A stretch of DNA of 64,000 nt from Lycium barbarum (GCF_019175385.1 NC_083339.1:84122120-84186119); one strand, 5' to 3'. Counted from the stretch's first letter, positions 1 to 11,174 are shown. A program made the numbers and translations. Notes: generated by a model not told the origin, from the letters alone.

Positions 1-1244
1 GCTACACTACCTGAACCGCTCGACAACGGATAATCTCGAGTAAGATGGCCCTGACCACCGCATGAAAAATAGGCTCCAGTAACTCGATAACACTCCCTAG
101 GATGTGATTTCCCGCAATGAGAACAACGGGGCCTGGGTGGTCTGGGCTGGCTGGGACCTCTGGATACCTTTGAACCTGACGCCCTGGAGCTCTGACCGGC
201 TCCAGACTGTCCCGCACTGTCAAATCTCCTGCCGCCTGACTGTGTACTCCGGCCAGACGAAGGAAGGTGTCTGCCTGACTGCTGCTGCTGCTGAGGCTGT
301 CCGCCTCGAGAATCTCCAGAATATCCTGCTGACCTGGCCGTCTTGGGCGGCCTCCTGTCCCGATCTCTGCTGGAATAATCGGCTCTATGTCGGTCCTCCA
401 TACCCAGGGCATAAGCTTGTTGTCGGGCAATATCCATGTCTGCCTGCAACGCCACCGCCATACAGCCATCAATCAAATAGCGATCTAACCCCGTCACGTA
501 TCTGCGCATCCGATCGGCCATATCTGCTACTATGACAGGTGCATACCGGGCCAAAGAATCAAACTCCATATTATACTCACAGACGCTCCGACCCCTCTGC
601 TGCAGATGCAAAAATCGGTCAACCCGCGCCCACCGTAACTCTGGGGGCACAAAGTGGTGAGTGAAAGCAGTCACGAACTCGTCCCAAGTAGCTGGGGTAG
701 CACCCTCACCCCTGGATAGCTCCCAGGACTCATACCAGTGAGCAACAACATCCCGTAGTCTATGCGAAGCCAACTCAACAGACTCAGTCTCTGAAGCCCT
801 GACCAAGTCTAGTGAGCGCCGCATCCCCCGAATAAAGTCATGGGGGTCCTCGTCGGGCTTAGACCCGTAAAACTCTGGAGGGCCACATAATAAAAACTCT
901 CGAACCCTCAGGCTGTCACGCCTGTCGTCATCATCGTTATCTCTCCGCCCGCGTCTGCGAACCTGCCCCACTACCAGTGTGGTCAATAACTGCACAGCCT
1001 CTCTTAGTGTCCTGTCCTCCGCCCCTGTCGGAGGAGATGGAGGCTCGGGTGCGGGTACTCGAGCCCCTGGAGCTGCTGATGGACCTGCTCCAGGCTCCGC
1101 CGGTGGTAGTGTAGCGGATCCCTCTGAATGGGGCACAACCTCGGGCAAATCATAAACACGAGCCCGGGTAACTCGCTGTGCCTGACTAGTGCCTGACATC
1201 CCTGCCTTGCCCTTCTGGGCCGCTGTTGCCTTCTTCGGAGGCAT
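1..1244 (-). CDS. R1 Gag polyprotein (partial, runs off the left edge)
   Basis: Structural capsid-type protein of a chromovirus. The start is the ATG at 1242-1244 (MPPKK...), which every related copy here shares and which lies 2 nt after a CAG splice-acceptor-like site. Visible parts are a basic N terminus, a Pro/Ala-rich linker, an acidic DDDD stretch, the retrotransposon gag core (PPEFYGSKPDEDPHDF, then WYESWELS, then HHFVPPELRWARVDRF), and a Q-rich linker leading into the CCHC region. The frame appears open to the window edge. At the CCHC knuckle (positions 1-92) the first Cys, and the Cys of the RDCP motif, read as Tyr, so nucleic-acid binding is probably damaged. The tandem partner R2 has stop codons in the same gene that R1 lacks. 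Confidence 0.8.
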   Translation of the reverse strand, partial: MPPKKATAAQKGKAGMSGTSQAQRVTRARVYDLPEVVPHSEGSATLPPAEPGAGPSAAPGARVPAPEPPSPPTGAEDRTLREAVQLLTTLVVGQVRRRGRRDNDDDDRRDSLRVREFLLCGPPEFYGSKPDEDPHDFIRGMRRSLDLVRASETESVELASHRLRDVVAHWYESWELSRGEGATPATWDEFVTAFTHHFVPPELRWARVDRFLHLQQRGRSVCEYNMEFDSLARYAPVIVADMADRMRRYVTGLDRYLIDGCMAVALQADMDIARQQAYALGMEDRHRADYSSRDRDRRPPKTARSAGYSGDSRGGQPQQQQQSGRHLPSSGRSTQSGGRRFDSAGQSGAGQSSRASGSKVSRGPSQPRPPRPRCSHCGKSHPRECYRVTGAYFSCGGQGHLTRDYPLSSGSGSV

Positions 1245-1291
1245 CACTGCAAACACAATAACGGATCAGATCAAAATCGTCCTAATAGCAC

Positions 1292-1309
1292 AGCTCTAAC
1301 GCACGATCT
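1292..1309 (-). other. Conserved leader motif (R1), candidate packaging signal
   Basis: This is the R1 copy of a motif close to ATCGTGCGATAGAGC. It recurs in the leader of every element here, between the post-PBS hairpin and the gag ATG. R1 and R2 have GTTAG where the others have GATAG. Its role is unknown; its position inside the predicted leader intron would suit a packaging signal. Confidence 0.5.
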
Positions 1310-1351
1310 AAGATTCCAAAGAAAAGTAACACCCCAAATGCCCTGTGGCCT

Positions 1352-1391
1352 CCTGTTTATAGATGTGGTGCACAACACACCGATAAACAAG
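1352..1391 (-). other. Post-PBS hairpin with palindromic loop (R1), dimer-initiation-like
   Basis: The outer stem is CTTGTTTAT/ATAAACAGG, the inner stem is about 6 bp, and the 8-nt loop is TT plus the self-complementary hexamer GTGCAC (1368-1373). The design is the same in every leader of the window. Confidence 0.6.
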
Positions 1392-1432
1392 ATTCTACGA
1401 GACACGGCCTGTAGACATTCCGAGGACAAACC

Positions 1433-1444
1433 GCTCTGATACCA
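1433..1444 (-). promoter_or_regulatory. Primer-binding site, tRNA-iMet (R1)
   Basis: On the minus strand this reads TGGTATCAGAGC, complementary to the 3' end of initiator tRNA-Met. It lies 4 nt after the LTR end and primes minus-strand cDNA. Confidence 0.9.
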
Positions 1445-1802
1445 CTTTTGTCACGACCCAACCTCGTAGGCCGTGACTAGTGCCCGATCTGGGCACCCAA
1501 ATGCATCTATCAAATGCATTCAAGTAAATAGCAGAAGACGACAAGGCTATATTCCAGATTTTGATAATTTCCAGAAAAATTTCGGCAGAGTTTCCTTTGT
1601 TTTACAGACTATCCAAAATAACCCTGTACACAACAAACACCAACAAAGGCCACATAGGGCTAACAAAGCAACGTATAAACATATGCGGACCGGCCGCCTC
1701 GGCGTATGGGATCGCGCAAACAACATATACACATAACCATACAGAAAGACCCTAACCCACAGACATGTCCACAGACCTCTAAACTGACCGACAGAATCAT
1801 AT

Positions 1803-2025
1803 GACGGGACAGGGCCCCGCCGTACCCAAATAGTCAGACATACAGAAATACACACATAGCAAAAGATATATGTACCAAAAGTGGACTCCGAATCAAAGGG
1901 AGTACTCCGAAATAGCAGAAAGTGGAGCCTACAGTGGTGGATCATCGGCGTCTGTACCTGCGGGCATGAAACGCAGCCCCCGAAGAAAGGGGGTCAGTAC
2001 GAAAGATGTACTGAGTATGTAAAGC
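1803..2025 (-). other. Conserved LTR hairpin module H1-H2-H3
   Basis: On the minus strand H1 is CAGTAC/GTACTG, H2 is CCCC/GGGG with a CTTC-type loop, followed by CATGCCCGCAG|GTACAG. H3 (1803-1821) is a GCGGG/CCCGT stem with a GCCCTGT-type loop. The module occurs in all families of the window with compensatory changes. Confidence 0.6.
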
Positions 2026-2112
2026 ATAGAGTACATAATTATAGGCCACAACTGAAAGCAAACAAGATAGAAAAAGGGAAGCACTAAATGATATATCAAA
2101 ATTTGTAGCAAA

Positions 2113-2115
<3 letters not shown>

Positions 2116-2144
<29 letters not shown>
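2116..2144. repeat. (AT)n microsatellite in LTR
   Basis: About 29 bp of alternating TA. The sister LTR at 18431-20991 has an expanded tract at the same place, and that is also where it has lost about 340 bp. Confidence 0.9.
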
Positions 2145-2146
<2 letters not shown>

Positions 2147-3098
2147 GCAAATAAAATCATGTAAGGCTCAAGAACGTGGTCACCACTCCGACGCTGGTGC
2201 CACACACAGCATAACTCCAGAAAGTTCAAATCTTCGTACATCCCCGAGCACACATATCATCATACATATCACCAGCCATATCACAGCATAACACCAAACG
2301 GAACCCGGCCCTATGGTGAGGCCTCGGGAACCGTAACACAGTATACGGCCGAATTTATCATAGCGCGCACGAATCATAACCGGCCCGGGAACCGGTGAAC
2401 GAATTATAATAAGGGCACGAGCGGAGTCGTGAGCAAACAATGCAATTTGTATGTCAAAATATTCTTTAGAACTTGATAAACTCATAGGTCAAGTCTTTAG
2501 TAAAAATAGTCGAACAATTAGTTAGTACGGAGTTCATTTTACAAAAGTGCTCCCGAAATGGTATTTATAACCCCAAAACATAGTTTAGCATATTGTGTTA
2601 ATCAAAACATTATTTTATAATAGACGATTTCACAGTTAAAGGTCCCTTGTCAAACATTTACAAAAAGAGAGCCTATTAGAACAAACAAGGCATCTCGGGG
2701 TTAGCGGGCCCACCTCGGGTCAAGTCGAGGTGGCGGACAAGAATCACGGACATTTGGGGTCTATGGGATCATACATAAAGGTTTCGAAGTGATCAGACGA
2801 CGTTTGCATAGTTTCAGACACTTGGTTCCTTTCTAGCCAAAATAAGGTCTTTAAGCTTCAATTCAATTGAATGAATAGTAGACATTTTATAATTCGGATT
2901 TCGAGGAGCAGGATTGCTCTCGGGGTTCCGATATCAACCTAGCACACCTAAGAGATGCCAAAAGAAGGAGTGGGTAGCCTTACATACCTTATATACGTCT
3001 TACGCTCGCCCAAAACTCAAGTCCCGTTTCGCTCAGAATATGCAAATGGTCAGAGTTACCTAATTACGAATTTCAATACTTAATCCCATATTTGCCTA

Positions 3099-3155
3099 CC
3101 GAAATTTCGGCAGCATTTCCCCTATATATATATATCACCCCGAGACTTGGCTCGG
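3099..3155 (-). promoter_or_regulatory. Internal TATA tract between palindrome and hairpin
   Basis: A run of TATATA (3123-3135) lies between a CCGAG/CTCGG hairpin (3140-3155) and the 12-bp palindrome CCGAAATTTCGG (3099-3110). R8 and R3 LTRs keep the same arrangement, so it may be a second promoter or a structured leader element. Confidence 0.4.
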
Positions 3156-4022
3156 CTCCATATACAACAACACAACAGCCCACAATATCACAAACATCAT
3201 ATGTCGCAACAAAATAAGTCTAACGTCAATATTCTTTCGTTCTACATAATTCAACAACTTTCATCCAAACTTCACAACATCAAACTAACATCCACATTAT
3301 CATATTCATTTACTCATTCAAAGTTATTCAAACACATTCCAATAATATTCCAAGCGATATACATGAATTCAAGTATGCCGCCACTTTCCATATTCTATCC
3401 AAAACTTCAACAAATGCGACAAACTATCAACTCGCATTGTTTTCATCCAAATTCATTAACAACGACCATAATTCACATTTAAAATCTTACTTCTATAATT
3501 ATATAAGATCACATGAAAATTACATAATCTCCCATATCGACATAAGACCAACTTCAATGCCAATTCAACTCGTTTAACATTCATGTACATCATAAAAGCC
3601 ACAAAAACACAACTAACAAACTAAACAAAATCAAATTCACCTCCCCTCCACCACACTATGGCTCACGGCCAAACACACCCTTCTCACACACACACGCCAT
3701 GCACAAACACAACACCATTCCATAAACTTCATGCAACATCAATCACTATAACATATAAACCCATTTCATAACATAAAAACATAGATTTCTCACCTTTTTC
3801 TTGAAATTCCGATTTGCCGCAAACGTCGCTCTTTCGCCAAACTAATTGTATCACGTCGGAGAGCGTCTTGAACTTACTACTAATACAAAAGAACAAGATT
3901 TTTAGGATCAAATCAAGGCTAGGAATTGTTTTTTACAAGGGTTCGGCCGAGAGGGTCCTTTGGGGTGCTCTCTAATTTTTGTGTTTGTTTTGTTGTTCTT
4001 GAACTTTCTAAAGGATAAACAC

Positions 4023-4033
4023 AATATATAATA
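4023..4033 (-). promoter_or_regulatory. TATA-like box of the R1/R2 LTR
   Basis: Reads TTATATATTGT on the minus strand, about 310 bp into the LTR. An untranslated-leader-like stretch and the AAAAG|GTGAG donor follow. It is the likely core promoter; the start site cannot be read from sequence. Confidence 0.45.
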
Positions 4034-4347
4034 TGCTTAATTAATAGCTCACATGAGAGTCACATGACCATTTCATGGGTTGGGCCAAGTCTCTTGGCCG
4101 GCCACCCCTTGAACTTGGGCCTCAATTTTCTTAAATTTTGTTGAGCCCAATTCGTTAAAACTCTCATTTTGTAATTCCCCAAACTAATTTTCGAAATCCC
4201 AATTTGCCCTTGGACTTCCTCCATATTTCCACACCAATATTTTTCATAAAAAACCTAGACATATTAATATCAAGATATTGCCTTATAACATACAAGTCTT
4301 AATTATTTCCAAGATTTCCCAATTATGCGAAATTACGGGACATAACA

Positions 4348-4383
4348 TTCTCCCCCCCTCTAGAACATTCGTCCCCGAATGTT
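4348..4383 (-). promoter_or_regulatory. Polypurine tract and adjoining hairpin (R2)
   Basis: The minus-strand tract is CTAGAGGGGGGAGAA next to the LTR, the plus-strand primer site. Just upstream is the inverted repeat AACATTCG/CGAATGTT (4364-4383), found at the same place in R3, R5, R7 and R8. Confidence 0.75.
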
Positions 4384-4439
4384 AAATTAGTCTTATAAAC
4401 ATAACGGGGGAGTCTCTCTTTATGATTAGCACACATAAT

Positions 4440-7400
4440 TCATTCGTCAAACAACACAACAACCTTAAAATTTAGATTACCTGTGGGCGTAGGAAATAAG
4501 TGGGGGTATTTCTTCTTCATCTCATCCTCCGCCTCCCAGGTCATTTCTTCCCGGTTGTTGTTGCGCCACAGGACTTTAACAGAAGGCACTTCCTTAGTAC
4601 GTAGTCTCCTGACCTGCCGATCCAGAATAGTTATAGGCTGCTCTTCATAAGACAAATGCTCTGTTACCTGAATGTCATTTGCTGGGAATATTCTGGAAGG
4701 ATCACCAATACATTTTCGCAGCATGGACACATGAAATACCGGGTGCACTGCCTCCAAATCGGATGGTAAGTCTAGCTCATAGGCGACCTCGCCTATCTTC
4801 CGAATGATCTGATACGGCCCGATATACCGCGGGCTTAACTTACCCTTTTTACCGAATCTCATAACACCCTTCATAGGCGACACCTTCAGAAATACCCATT
4901 CGCCAATCTGGAACTCTAATGGTCGACGTCGTCTGTCTGCATATGCTTTTTGTCGACTCTGTGCAGCCAATAATCGCTCCCGAATAAGTTTTACTTTATC
5001 CACTGCTTCCTGGATCACATCTGGCCCAATTAATTTAGTTTCGCCCACGTCGAACCAACCAATAGGAGACCTGCATTTTCTACCATAAAGGGCTTCGTAC
5101 GGTGCCATCTGAATGCTGGAGTGATAACTTTTATCATAGGCAAATTCAATAAGCGGCAAATGATCATCCCAGCTGCCTCTGAAATCAATAACGCAGGCCC
5201 GCAACATATCTTCCAGCGTCTGAATAGTGCGCTTGGCCTGCCCGTCGGACTGAGGATGAAAAGCTGTACTGAGGCTCACCTGAGTCCCTAATCCCTCCTG
5301 AAATGACCTCCAGAAATTTGCCGTAAACTGGGCACCTCGGTCTGTAATAATAGATACAGGGACTCCGTGAAGTCTGACTATCTCCCTGATATATAATCTC
5401 GCATAATCCTCGGCTGAATAAGTAGTCCGAACTGGAAGAAAATGGGCTGATTTCGTCAATTTGTCAACAATAACCCAAATAGAATCGTACCTGCGTGGAG
5501 TGCGCGGTAACCCAACAACGAAGTCCATATTAATCATCTCCCATTTCCAGGCTGGAATTTCCATCTCCTGCAATAATCCACCGGGCTTCTGATGCTCAAT
5601 TTTTACTTGCTGACAATTCGGGCACTGACTAACGAACTCGGCAATATCTTTCTTCATACCGTCCCACCAGTACAAACACCTGAGATCATGATACATTTTA
5701 GTGGAACCAGGATGAACAGAATATCGTGCATTATGCGCCTCGCCCATAATTTGTCGCCGTAAGCCTGCAACATCCGGTACACAGAATCTGCCTTCATATA
5801 ATAATACCCCTTCTGGGGAAATTTCAAACGGAGTCTTTTCTTTATTAAGCGCCACATCCATGTACTGAACCAGAACAGGATCCTCGAACTGACGCTGCTT
5901 TACCTCTTCTATAATAGATGATTCAGCAACCGCACGAACAGAAATCCCAGAATCTCCAGAATCTGCCAAACGAACTCCAAGGTTGGCCAACTGATGAATT
6001 TGACGAACCAAGTCCTTCTTACCAGGTGGCACATCAGCCAAGCTGCCCATGGACTTGCGGCTAAGTGCATCCGCTACCACATTGGCTTTCCCTGGATGGT
6101 ACAAAATATCAACGTTATAATCTTTCAGTAACTCAAGCCATCTCCTCTGCCGCAAATTCAGTTCTTTATGCTTAAAAATATACTGGAGACTCTTATGGTC
6201 CGTATAAATATCAACATGGACCCTATATAAATAATTCCGCAAAATCTTCAAAGCATGAATCACCGCGGCTAACTCAAGATCATGAGTGGGATAATTTTTC
6301 TCGTGCGGTCTGAGCTGCCGGGAAGCATAGGCTATGACTCGACCGTGCTGCATCAACACGCAACCTATCCCAATACCAGAGGCATCACAGTAGACAACAT
6401 ACCCGTCTGATCCTTCTGGAAGAGCTAATACTGGTGCTGTAATTAATTTTTCTTTCAACATCTGAAAGCTACGCTCGCAGGCATCGGTCCACTGAAATTT
6501 CGCTGCTTTCTGAGTAAGCTTCGTCAGTGGTGCTGCAATAGAAGAAAAATTTTCCACGAACCTCCGATAATATCCGGCTAACCCCAGAAAACTGCGCACC
6601 TCTGTCGGTGTAGTAGGCCTGGGCCAATTCTGTACAGCTTCAATTTTCTGCGTATCGACCCGAATACCGTCTGCTCCGACAATATGCCCCAAGAATGCCA
6701 CATAAGTTAACCAGAATTCACATTTGGAAAATTTAGCATATAATTTCTGTTGGCGAAGAATACCAAGTACCGTCCTTAAATGATCTGAATGCTCCTCTGC
6801 TGATCGCGAGTAAATCAGAATATTATCAATAAACACAATCACGAACATATCCAAGAAAGGCCGAGATACCCGATTCATCAGATCCATAAATACTGCTGGA
6901 GCATTAGTCAACCCGAAAGACATAACTCTGAATTCATAATGCCCGTACCGGGTCCTGAAAGCAGTCTTCGGGATATCTGATTCTCGCACTCGCACCTGAT
7001 GATAACCCGAGCGCAAATCTATATTTGAAAAGTATTTAGAACCCTGCAACTGGTCAAACAAATCATCAATCCGGGGGAGGGGATATTTATTCTTTATAGT
7101 CACCTTATTCAATTGCCGATAATCGATACACATGCGCAGTGACCCGTCTTTCTTTCTTACAAATAATACCGGCGCACCCCAGGGTGATGTGCTGGGTCTG
7201 ATAAAACCCTTATCCAACAAATCTTTCAGCTGCTCTTTCAATTCCTTCAATTCAGCCGGTGCCATTCTGTACGGAGGAATAGATATAGGCTGCGTATCCG
7301 GCAACAGCTCTATGGTGAAATCTATCTCCCGCTCGGGCGGAAGACCCGGAAGCTCATCACGAAATACATCTGGGGATTCATTAACGACCGGAACAGACTG

Positions 7401-8105
7401 AATAGTAGGTGTCTCAGCTGTAGTGTCATGCACATGAACCAAGTGATAGATATAGCCTTTCTGAATCATGTTCTTAGCCTTGAGGTACGAAATAAACTTA
7501 CCTCTCGGCGATGCTGTAGACCCGAACCACTCTATAACTGGTTCCCCTGGAAACTGAAAACGGAGTACCTTTTTCTGGCAGTCAACATTAGCATAACAGG
7601 AAGCTAACCAGTCCATACCCATAATGACATCGAATTCCAGCATATCCAATTCTATCAAGTCAGCTTTAGTGCAACGATCACATATAGTCACAGAACAATC
7701 CCTATATATCTGCCTCGCTATAATATAGTCCCCAACCGGTGTAGCTACCTCAAATGGATCTATAGGCTCAGACACTATCCCAATTTTACTAGCAACGAGC
7801 GGGGAAATATATGATAAAGTGGAACCAGGATCAATCAGTGCATATACAGATCTGGAGAAAACCAGTAATGTACCTGCGACGACATTCGACGAAGCCTCCT
7901 GATCCTGGCGGCTGGCCAATGCGTATATGCGGTTCGAGGGACCGCTAGAACCTGAAGCACTGCCGCGACCTCGACCGCATCCCGCCGGTGCTGGCATACC
8001 TCGCCCTGCAGGGCGCGCCGCTGATGGAGCAGATGATGAACCAGCGGCTGATCCCGTCGGCTGAGCTACACTACCTGAACCGCTCGCCAACGGACAATCT
8101 CGCAT
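4440..8105 (-). CDS. R2 Pol: protease, RT, RNase H, integrase and chromodomain, with substituted catalytic residues
   Basis: An open frame of 1221 codons continuing from the Gag knuckle. Domains: aspartic protease around D92 ([10 protein letters not shown]); RT from about 280 to 520 with D363 and FIDN at 425-428; RNase H with D574, E611 and D636; integrase zinc finger H791/H798/C828/C831; integrase core D861, D922 and residue 958; an IN C-terminal GPY/F-like segment near 1097; and a chromodomain-like end (about 1157-1205). Two defects are visible. RT has Asn at 428 (codon 6822-6824) where FIDD is expected. The integrase DX35E glutamate is Lys at 958 (codon 5232-5234). The gene would have made new cDNA and inserted it, but cannot now. 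The long intact frame shows that loss of function here is by missense changes. Confidence 0.9.
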   Translation of the reverse strand: MRDCPLASGSGSVAQPTGSAAGSSSAPSAARPAGRGMPAPAGCGRGRGSASGSSGPSNRIYALASRQDQEASSNVVAGTLLVFSRSVYALIDPGSTLSYISPLVASKIGIVSEPIDPFEVATPVGDYIIARQIYRDCSVTICDRCTKADLIELDMLEFDVIMGMDWLASCYANVDCQKKVLRFQFPGEPVIEWFGSTASPRGKFISYLKAKNMIQKGYIYHLVHVHDTTAETPTIQSVPVVNESPDVFRDELPGLPPEREIDFTIELLPDTQPISIPPYRMAPAELKELKEQLKDLLDKGFIRPSTSPWGAPVLFVRKKDGSLRMCIDYRQLNKVTIKNKYPLPRIDDLFDQLQGSKYFSNIDLRSGYHQVRVRESDIPKTAFRTRYGHYEFRVMSFGLTNAPAVFMDLMNRVSRPFLDMFVIVFIDNILIYSRSAEEHSDHLRTVLGILRQQKLYAKFSKCEFWLTYVAFLGHIVGADGIRVDTQKIEAVQNWPRPTTPTEVRSFLGLAGYYRRFVENFSSIAAPLTKLTQKAAKFQWTDACERSFQMLKEKLITAPVLALPEGSDGYVVYCDASGIGIGCVLMQHGRVIAYASRQLRPHEKNYPTHDLELAAVIHALKILRNYLYRVHVDIYTDHKSLQYIFKHKELNLRQRRWLELLKDYNVDILYHPGKANVVADALSRKSMGSLADVPPGKKDLVRQIHQLANLGVRLADSGDSGISVRAVAESSIIEEVKQRQFEDPVLVQYMDVALNKEKTPFEISPEGVLLYEGRFCVPDVAGLRRQIMGEAHNARYSVHPGSTKMYHDLRCLYWWDGMKKDIAEFVSQCPNCQQVKIEHQKPGGLLQEMEIPAWKWEMINMDFVVGLPRTPRRYDSIWVIVDKLTKSAHFLPVRTTYSAEDYARLYIREIVRLHGVPVSIITDRGAQFTANFWRSFQEGLGTQVSLSTAFHPQSDGQAKRTIQTLEDMLRACVIDFRGSWDDHLPLIEFAYDKSYHSSIQMAPYEALYGRKCRSPIGWFDVGETKLIGPDVIQEAVDKVKLIRERLLAAQSRQKAYADRRRRPLEFQIGEWVFLKVSPMKGVMRFGKKGKLSPRYIGPYQIIRKIGEVAYELDLPSDLEAVHPVFHVSMLRKCIGDPSRIFPANDIQVTEHLSYEEQPITILDRQVRRLRTKEVPSVKVLWRNNNREEMTWEAEDEMKKKYPHLFPTPTGNLNFKVVVLFDE

Positions 8106-8609
8106 AAGATGGCCCTGACCACCGCATGAAAGACAGGTTCCAGTAATTCAATAACACTCCCCAGGATGTGATTTCCCGCAATGAGAACAACGGGGCCTGG
8201 GTGGTCTGGGCTAGCTGGGACCTCTGGATACCTGTGAACCTGACGCCCTGGAGCTCTGACCGGCTCCAGACTGTCCCGCACTGTCAAATCTCCTGCCGCC
8301 TGACTGTGTACTCCGGCCAGACGAAGGAAGGTGTCTGCCTGACTGCTGCTGCTGCTGAGGCTGTCCACGTCGAGAATCTCCAAAATATCCTGCTGACCTG
8401 GCCCTCTTGGGCGGCCTCCTGTCCCGATCTCTGCTGGAATAATCGGCTCTATGTCGGTCCTCCATACCCAGGGCATAAGCCTGTAGTCAGGCAATATCCA
8501 TGTCTGCCTGCAATGCCACCGCCATACAACCATCAATCAAATAGCGGTCTAACCCCATAACGTATCTGTGCATCTGATCGGCCATATCTGCTACTATGGT
8601 AGGTGCATA
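8106..8609 (-). pseudogene. R2 Gag, C-terminal part (with stop codons)
   Basis: In frame with R2 pol. It encodes the Q-rich linker and the CCHC knuckle ([14 protein letters not shown], ending at 8094-8135). By comparison with R1, two nonsense changes are visible: TAG at 8211-8213 (CAG in R1) and TGA at 8148-8150 (CGA in R1). R3 inserted at its upstream end with duplication CCGGG; the rest of gag resumes at 17533. Confidence 0.8.
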
Positions 8610-8912
8610 CCGGGTGTTACATCCGACATTTTCGCTTATTCAAAAAAATTCAAGATAAATTGACTTGTGATGAATAAGGCCACAATTGGGCCTTACTTGG
8701 TATGCATGTGTAGGTTATGAATTCAATGGGGTGGAATTACGAAAGGTGGCCAAGGGAAAAATTGGAATTTTGGAAACTTGTTCCATGAATTACCATATGT
8801 AACCAACCATTTTGGGCTCAAAAAAAAAATAAGTGAAGTGAGGCCCAATTTTAAGAGGCCCATTCGGCCAAGACCAACCCAAGGCCCATGGAATTAATTA
8901 ATTTCCATGTGC

Positions 8913-8922
8913 TAAATATATA
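8913..8922 (+). promoter_or_regulatory. TATA-like box of R3 5' LTR
   Basis: TAAATATATA about 300 bp into the LTR, before a purine-rich stretch typical of a plant leader and then a strong donor-like AAAG|GTAAGG. The 3' LTR has the same sequence near 14754-14764. Confidence 0.45.
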
Positions 8923-9929
8923 TCATCCATATCCTTAAGAACATTCAAGAAAAAAATCAAAGAGAAAGAGTAGAGAGCAAGAGAGAGCATTTCGGGTTTG
9001 GAGAGAAAAAAAAGAAAGAAAAGAAAGAAAAATTTTTGGAGCCAATCCTTTGGTTTAAAAAGTTCATCTCTTGAGAGATTATTGCTAAGCACAAGATTCT
9101 CTACAAGTTGATATAAAGATTGTGGCAAGAAAACAATTTCATCTTCCAAGTGTAGAACTTGAAGAAAGGTAAGGATTTCATGCTTTTGTTGTGTTAAAAA
9201 TGATGTATGTATGTTGTAGTATGTGTGAATGAATGAAAAATATGGAAACTTGGTGTGTTGGAATTTGGGGTGTGTGGCCGAAATGCATATATGTATATTG
9301 CATGTCTATGGTGACTTGAAACTATGTTGAAATCTAGTTGTAGTGTGGTAGGAATTGTATTAGAAATGAAAGTTGAATGAATTAAGGAAAGTTGAGAATT
9401 TTGAGGTGTGGCCGTGTGGTGTGTGTTGGTGTTGGAAGGTGAATTGAATCTTGTTAGCATGTTAATTGTGTTGTTATGGAAGATTGGTTATTAAGTTGTT
9501 GAAAGTTAGGAAGGGATTGGAAAAGTAGTGACTTGATGGAAAGTTGAATGTTTGTGAATTTTATGAATATCTTATGAATATTATGTGAACATGTTATGGA
9601 TTCCTCCGATGTGTGTCGTAATGATTTTGAGGGATAATGGATATGAAAATAATAAGTTTTGGTTGGAAATGTAAGCTTGAAACGAAAGATGATTCGTCGT
9701 GTCGAAAGGTGGCTAATAATGCCATAGCGTATGATTTAGTGTTTATTGATGTTTGTTGTTGTTTGGATGTCTCCTCTGGGTTGTTGTGTTGCTAAATTGA
9801 GCCGAGCTAAGTCTCGGGGATGTCGTATATACAGAGGAAATGCTGCCAAAATTTCGGTAGGCAATTATGTGTAAAGTTAGAGTATTGAAAGAATGGAACT
9901 AACCAAATGGTAAACTTGACCATTTCCAG

Positions 9930-9980
9930 ATTTTGGACGAAATTTGGATTGACGCCAAGCGAGCATAAGGCGCCATCAAG
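9930..9980 (+). other. Candidate 51-nt leader mini-exon (R3)
   Basis: It is bounded by the acceptor-like CATTTCCAG and the donor-like AAG|GTATGT. The equivalent interval is 52 nt in R2 (19635-19686) and in R8 (56767-56818). The D2 donor GTATGT is present in every element of the window that keeps this part of its LTR. This is a prediction by eye. Confidence 0.4.
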
Positions 9981-10524
9981 GTATGTGAAGCACTTCTCTA
10001 CGTTCCTAGGCATGTTCTGGATGTGGTAGGCTCGGCCGCGAGCCTTAAGTCCGACTCCGTTCCCTGGAATTCGAGACGGAAAACCGCTCCAATTCCTTCA
10101 ATTCAATTGAACCTATTTTCTTACAAATTGCCCTTAAAGTGAGATTTTGCACAAAATTTCCCCAAACGGAGTCGGAACACTTCCGATTGAGTATGGGTGA
10201 CCTCATAAGGTCAACTATCAATAATTTACGTATGTAGCCTCGGGTTGGTCCGAGGTGGGCCCACAAGGCCCGATACTTCCGGTACGATTTTAAAATACAT
10301 CTGTTTTGGTCCGATTTTCTCCAAAAACTTTTGAACTATTATTTTATGTATATTATGGCTATTTTTGTGTAATTTATACATTATGATCTCTGAACATCTG
10401 AGAATCCCATTCTGGTAATAATCTGTCGTGCCTTCCCAACTAGGATATAGGCGCGTGCTATGCATACTATCTGGATATTCTGATTTTGGCTCGCCGTTTG
10501 GCACCCTTCAGTTTGATTGAGTCT

Positions 10525-11130
10525 GTATGTTGAGTCTGTAGGTAGGTGGTTTCTCATTTATCGGTTCGTGTCTGTCTCAATGCATTCTTTCACTGCGACC
10601 CGGGCCAGGTTCTGTTATCGTGCATATTTCTCTGCATTGTTCACCGCGTCCCTCGGCGTACGGGCCGGGATCTGTATGTCTGTATGATCTGTGTATGGGG
10701 ATGGCGGCCAGGATGGCATATGATCTGATTTGATTCTGTCTGTCCACCGCGTCCCGTACTAAGAGGGCCGGGTTCTGTTACCGCGCCCCCAGACAGGGCC
10801 GGGATCTGTATGAATATATGCGTGTGCCATCTGTATTTATAAAGCACACGCCTCTGTATGATTTTGTATGACTCTGTGCTACTCTGCATGCATAATTCTG
10901 TCCGACATACTACTGTCTGTCCGTCTGTGGTACGACTATTTCTGTATGTCCGTATGGCTTCTGCTTCTGTATGTCCGTATGAATTCAGATTCTGCTCGTC
11001 TGTCCGCATTATGATTCCGTCTGTCTGCCCGAACTATAATTCTGTTCATTTGTGTGTGACACGATTCTGTGTGTCTGTCTGGATCATAACTCTATCCGTC
11101 AGTTTGATTTATGATTCTGCCCGTTATATT
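10525..11130 (+). repeat. Degenerate TCTGTATGTCCG-type tandem repeats in R3 5' LTR
   Basis: Many imperfect copies of a pyrimidine-rich unit of about 35 bp containing TCTGTCTGTCCGTATG variants. There are also several GGGCCGGGATCTGTATG blocks. The 3' LTR carries the same array at about 16366-16970. It reads through as an open frame only because of its repetitive composition. Confidence 0.6.
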
Positions 11131-11174
11131 TCTGTGACTCTAGTTCGGACTATGTTTATATCTGTTACGTTTTT

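Larger units (their letters stand above)
1..4347 (-). mobile_element. R1: Ty3/gypsy element, 5' part only (tandem partner of R2)
   Basis: Reading on the minus strand, this is an LTR (1449-4347), the primer-binding site (1433-1444), the leader and the gag start, running off the left edge. The same LTR also serves as the 3' LTR of R2, whose pol ends next to it, so R1 and R2 form a tandem LTR-internal-LTR-internal array. That arrangement usually arises by unequal recombination between LTRs. The remainder of R1, its other LTR and its left target duplication are outside the window. Confidence 0.85.
1449..4347 (-). repeat. LTR shared by R1 (5' LTR) and R2 (3' LTR)
   Basis: 2899 bp. On the + strand it runs TGTCACGACC...GGGACATAACA; on its own strand it is TGTTATGTCC...GGTCGTGACA. 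A PBS abuts one end (1444) and a polypurine tract the other (4348-4362), so one LTR serves two tandem units. A promoter-like TATATT lies near 4023-4033, followed by a CT/GA-rich leader and a donor-like AAAAG|GTGAG at 3794|3793. A second donor, AAG|GTATGT, is at 2982-2987. It also holds an (AT)n tract and the conserved LTR hairpins at 1803-1821 and 1953-2025. Confidence 0.9.

Noticed and set aside
3147..3482. 111-codon ORF in the R1/R2 LTR, repeated at 19791-20126
   Set aside because: It is low-complexity AT-rich LTR sequence with no recognisable domain; conservation follows LTR identity.
7132..7401. ORFs opposite pol (for example 7132-7401, 22484-22866, 29742-29924, 30795-31013)
   Set aside because: Mirror frames of conserved RT/RNase H sequence, with no independent support.
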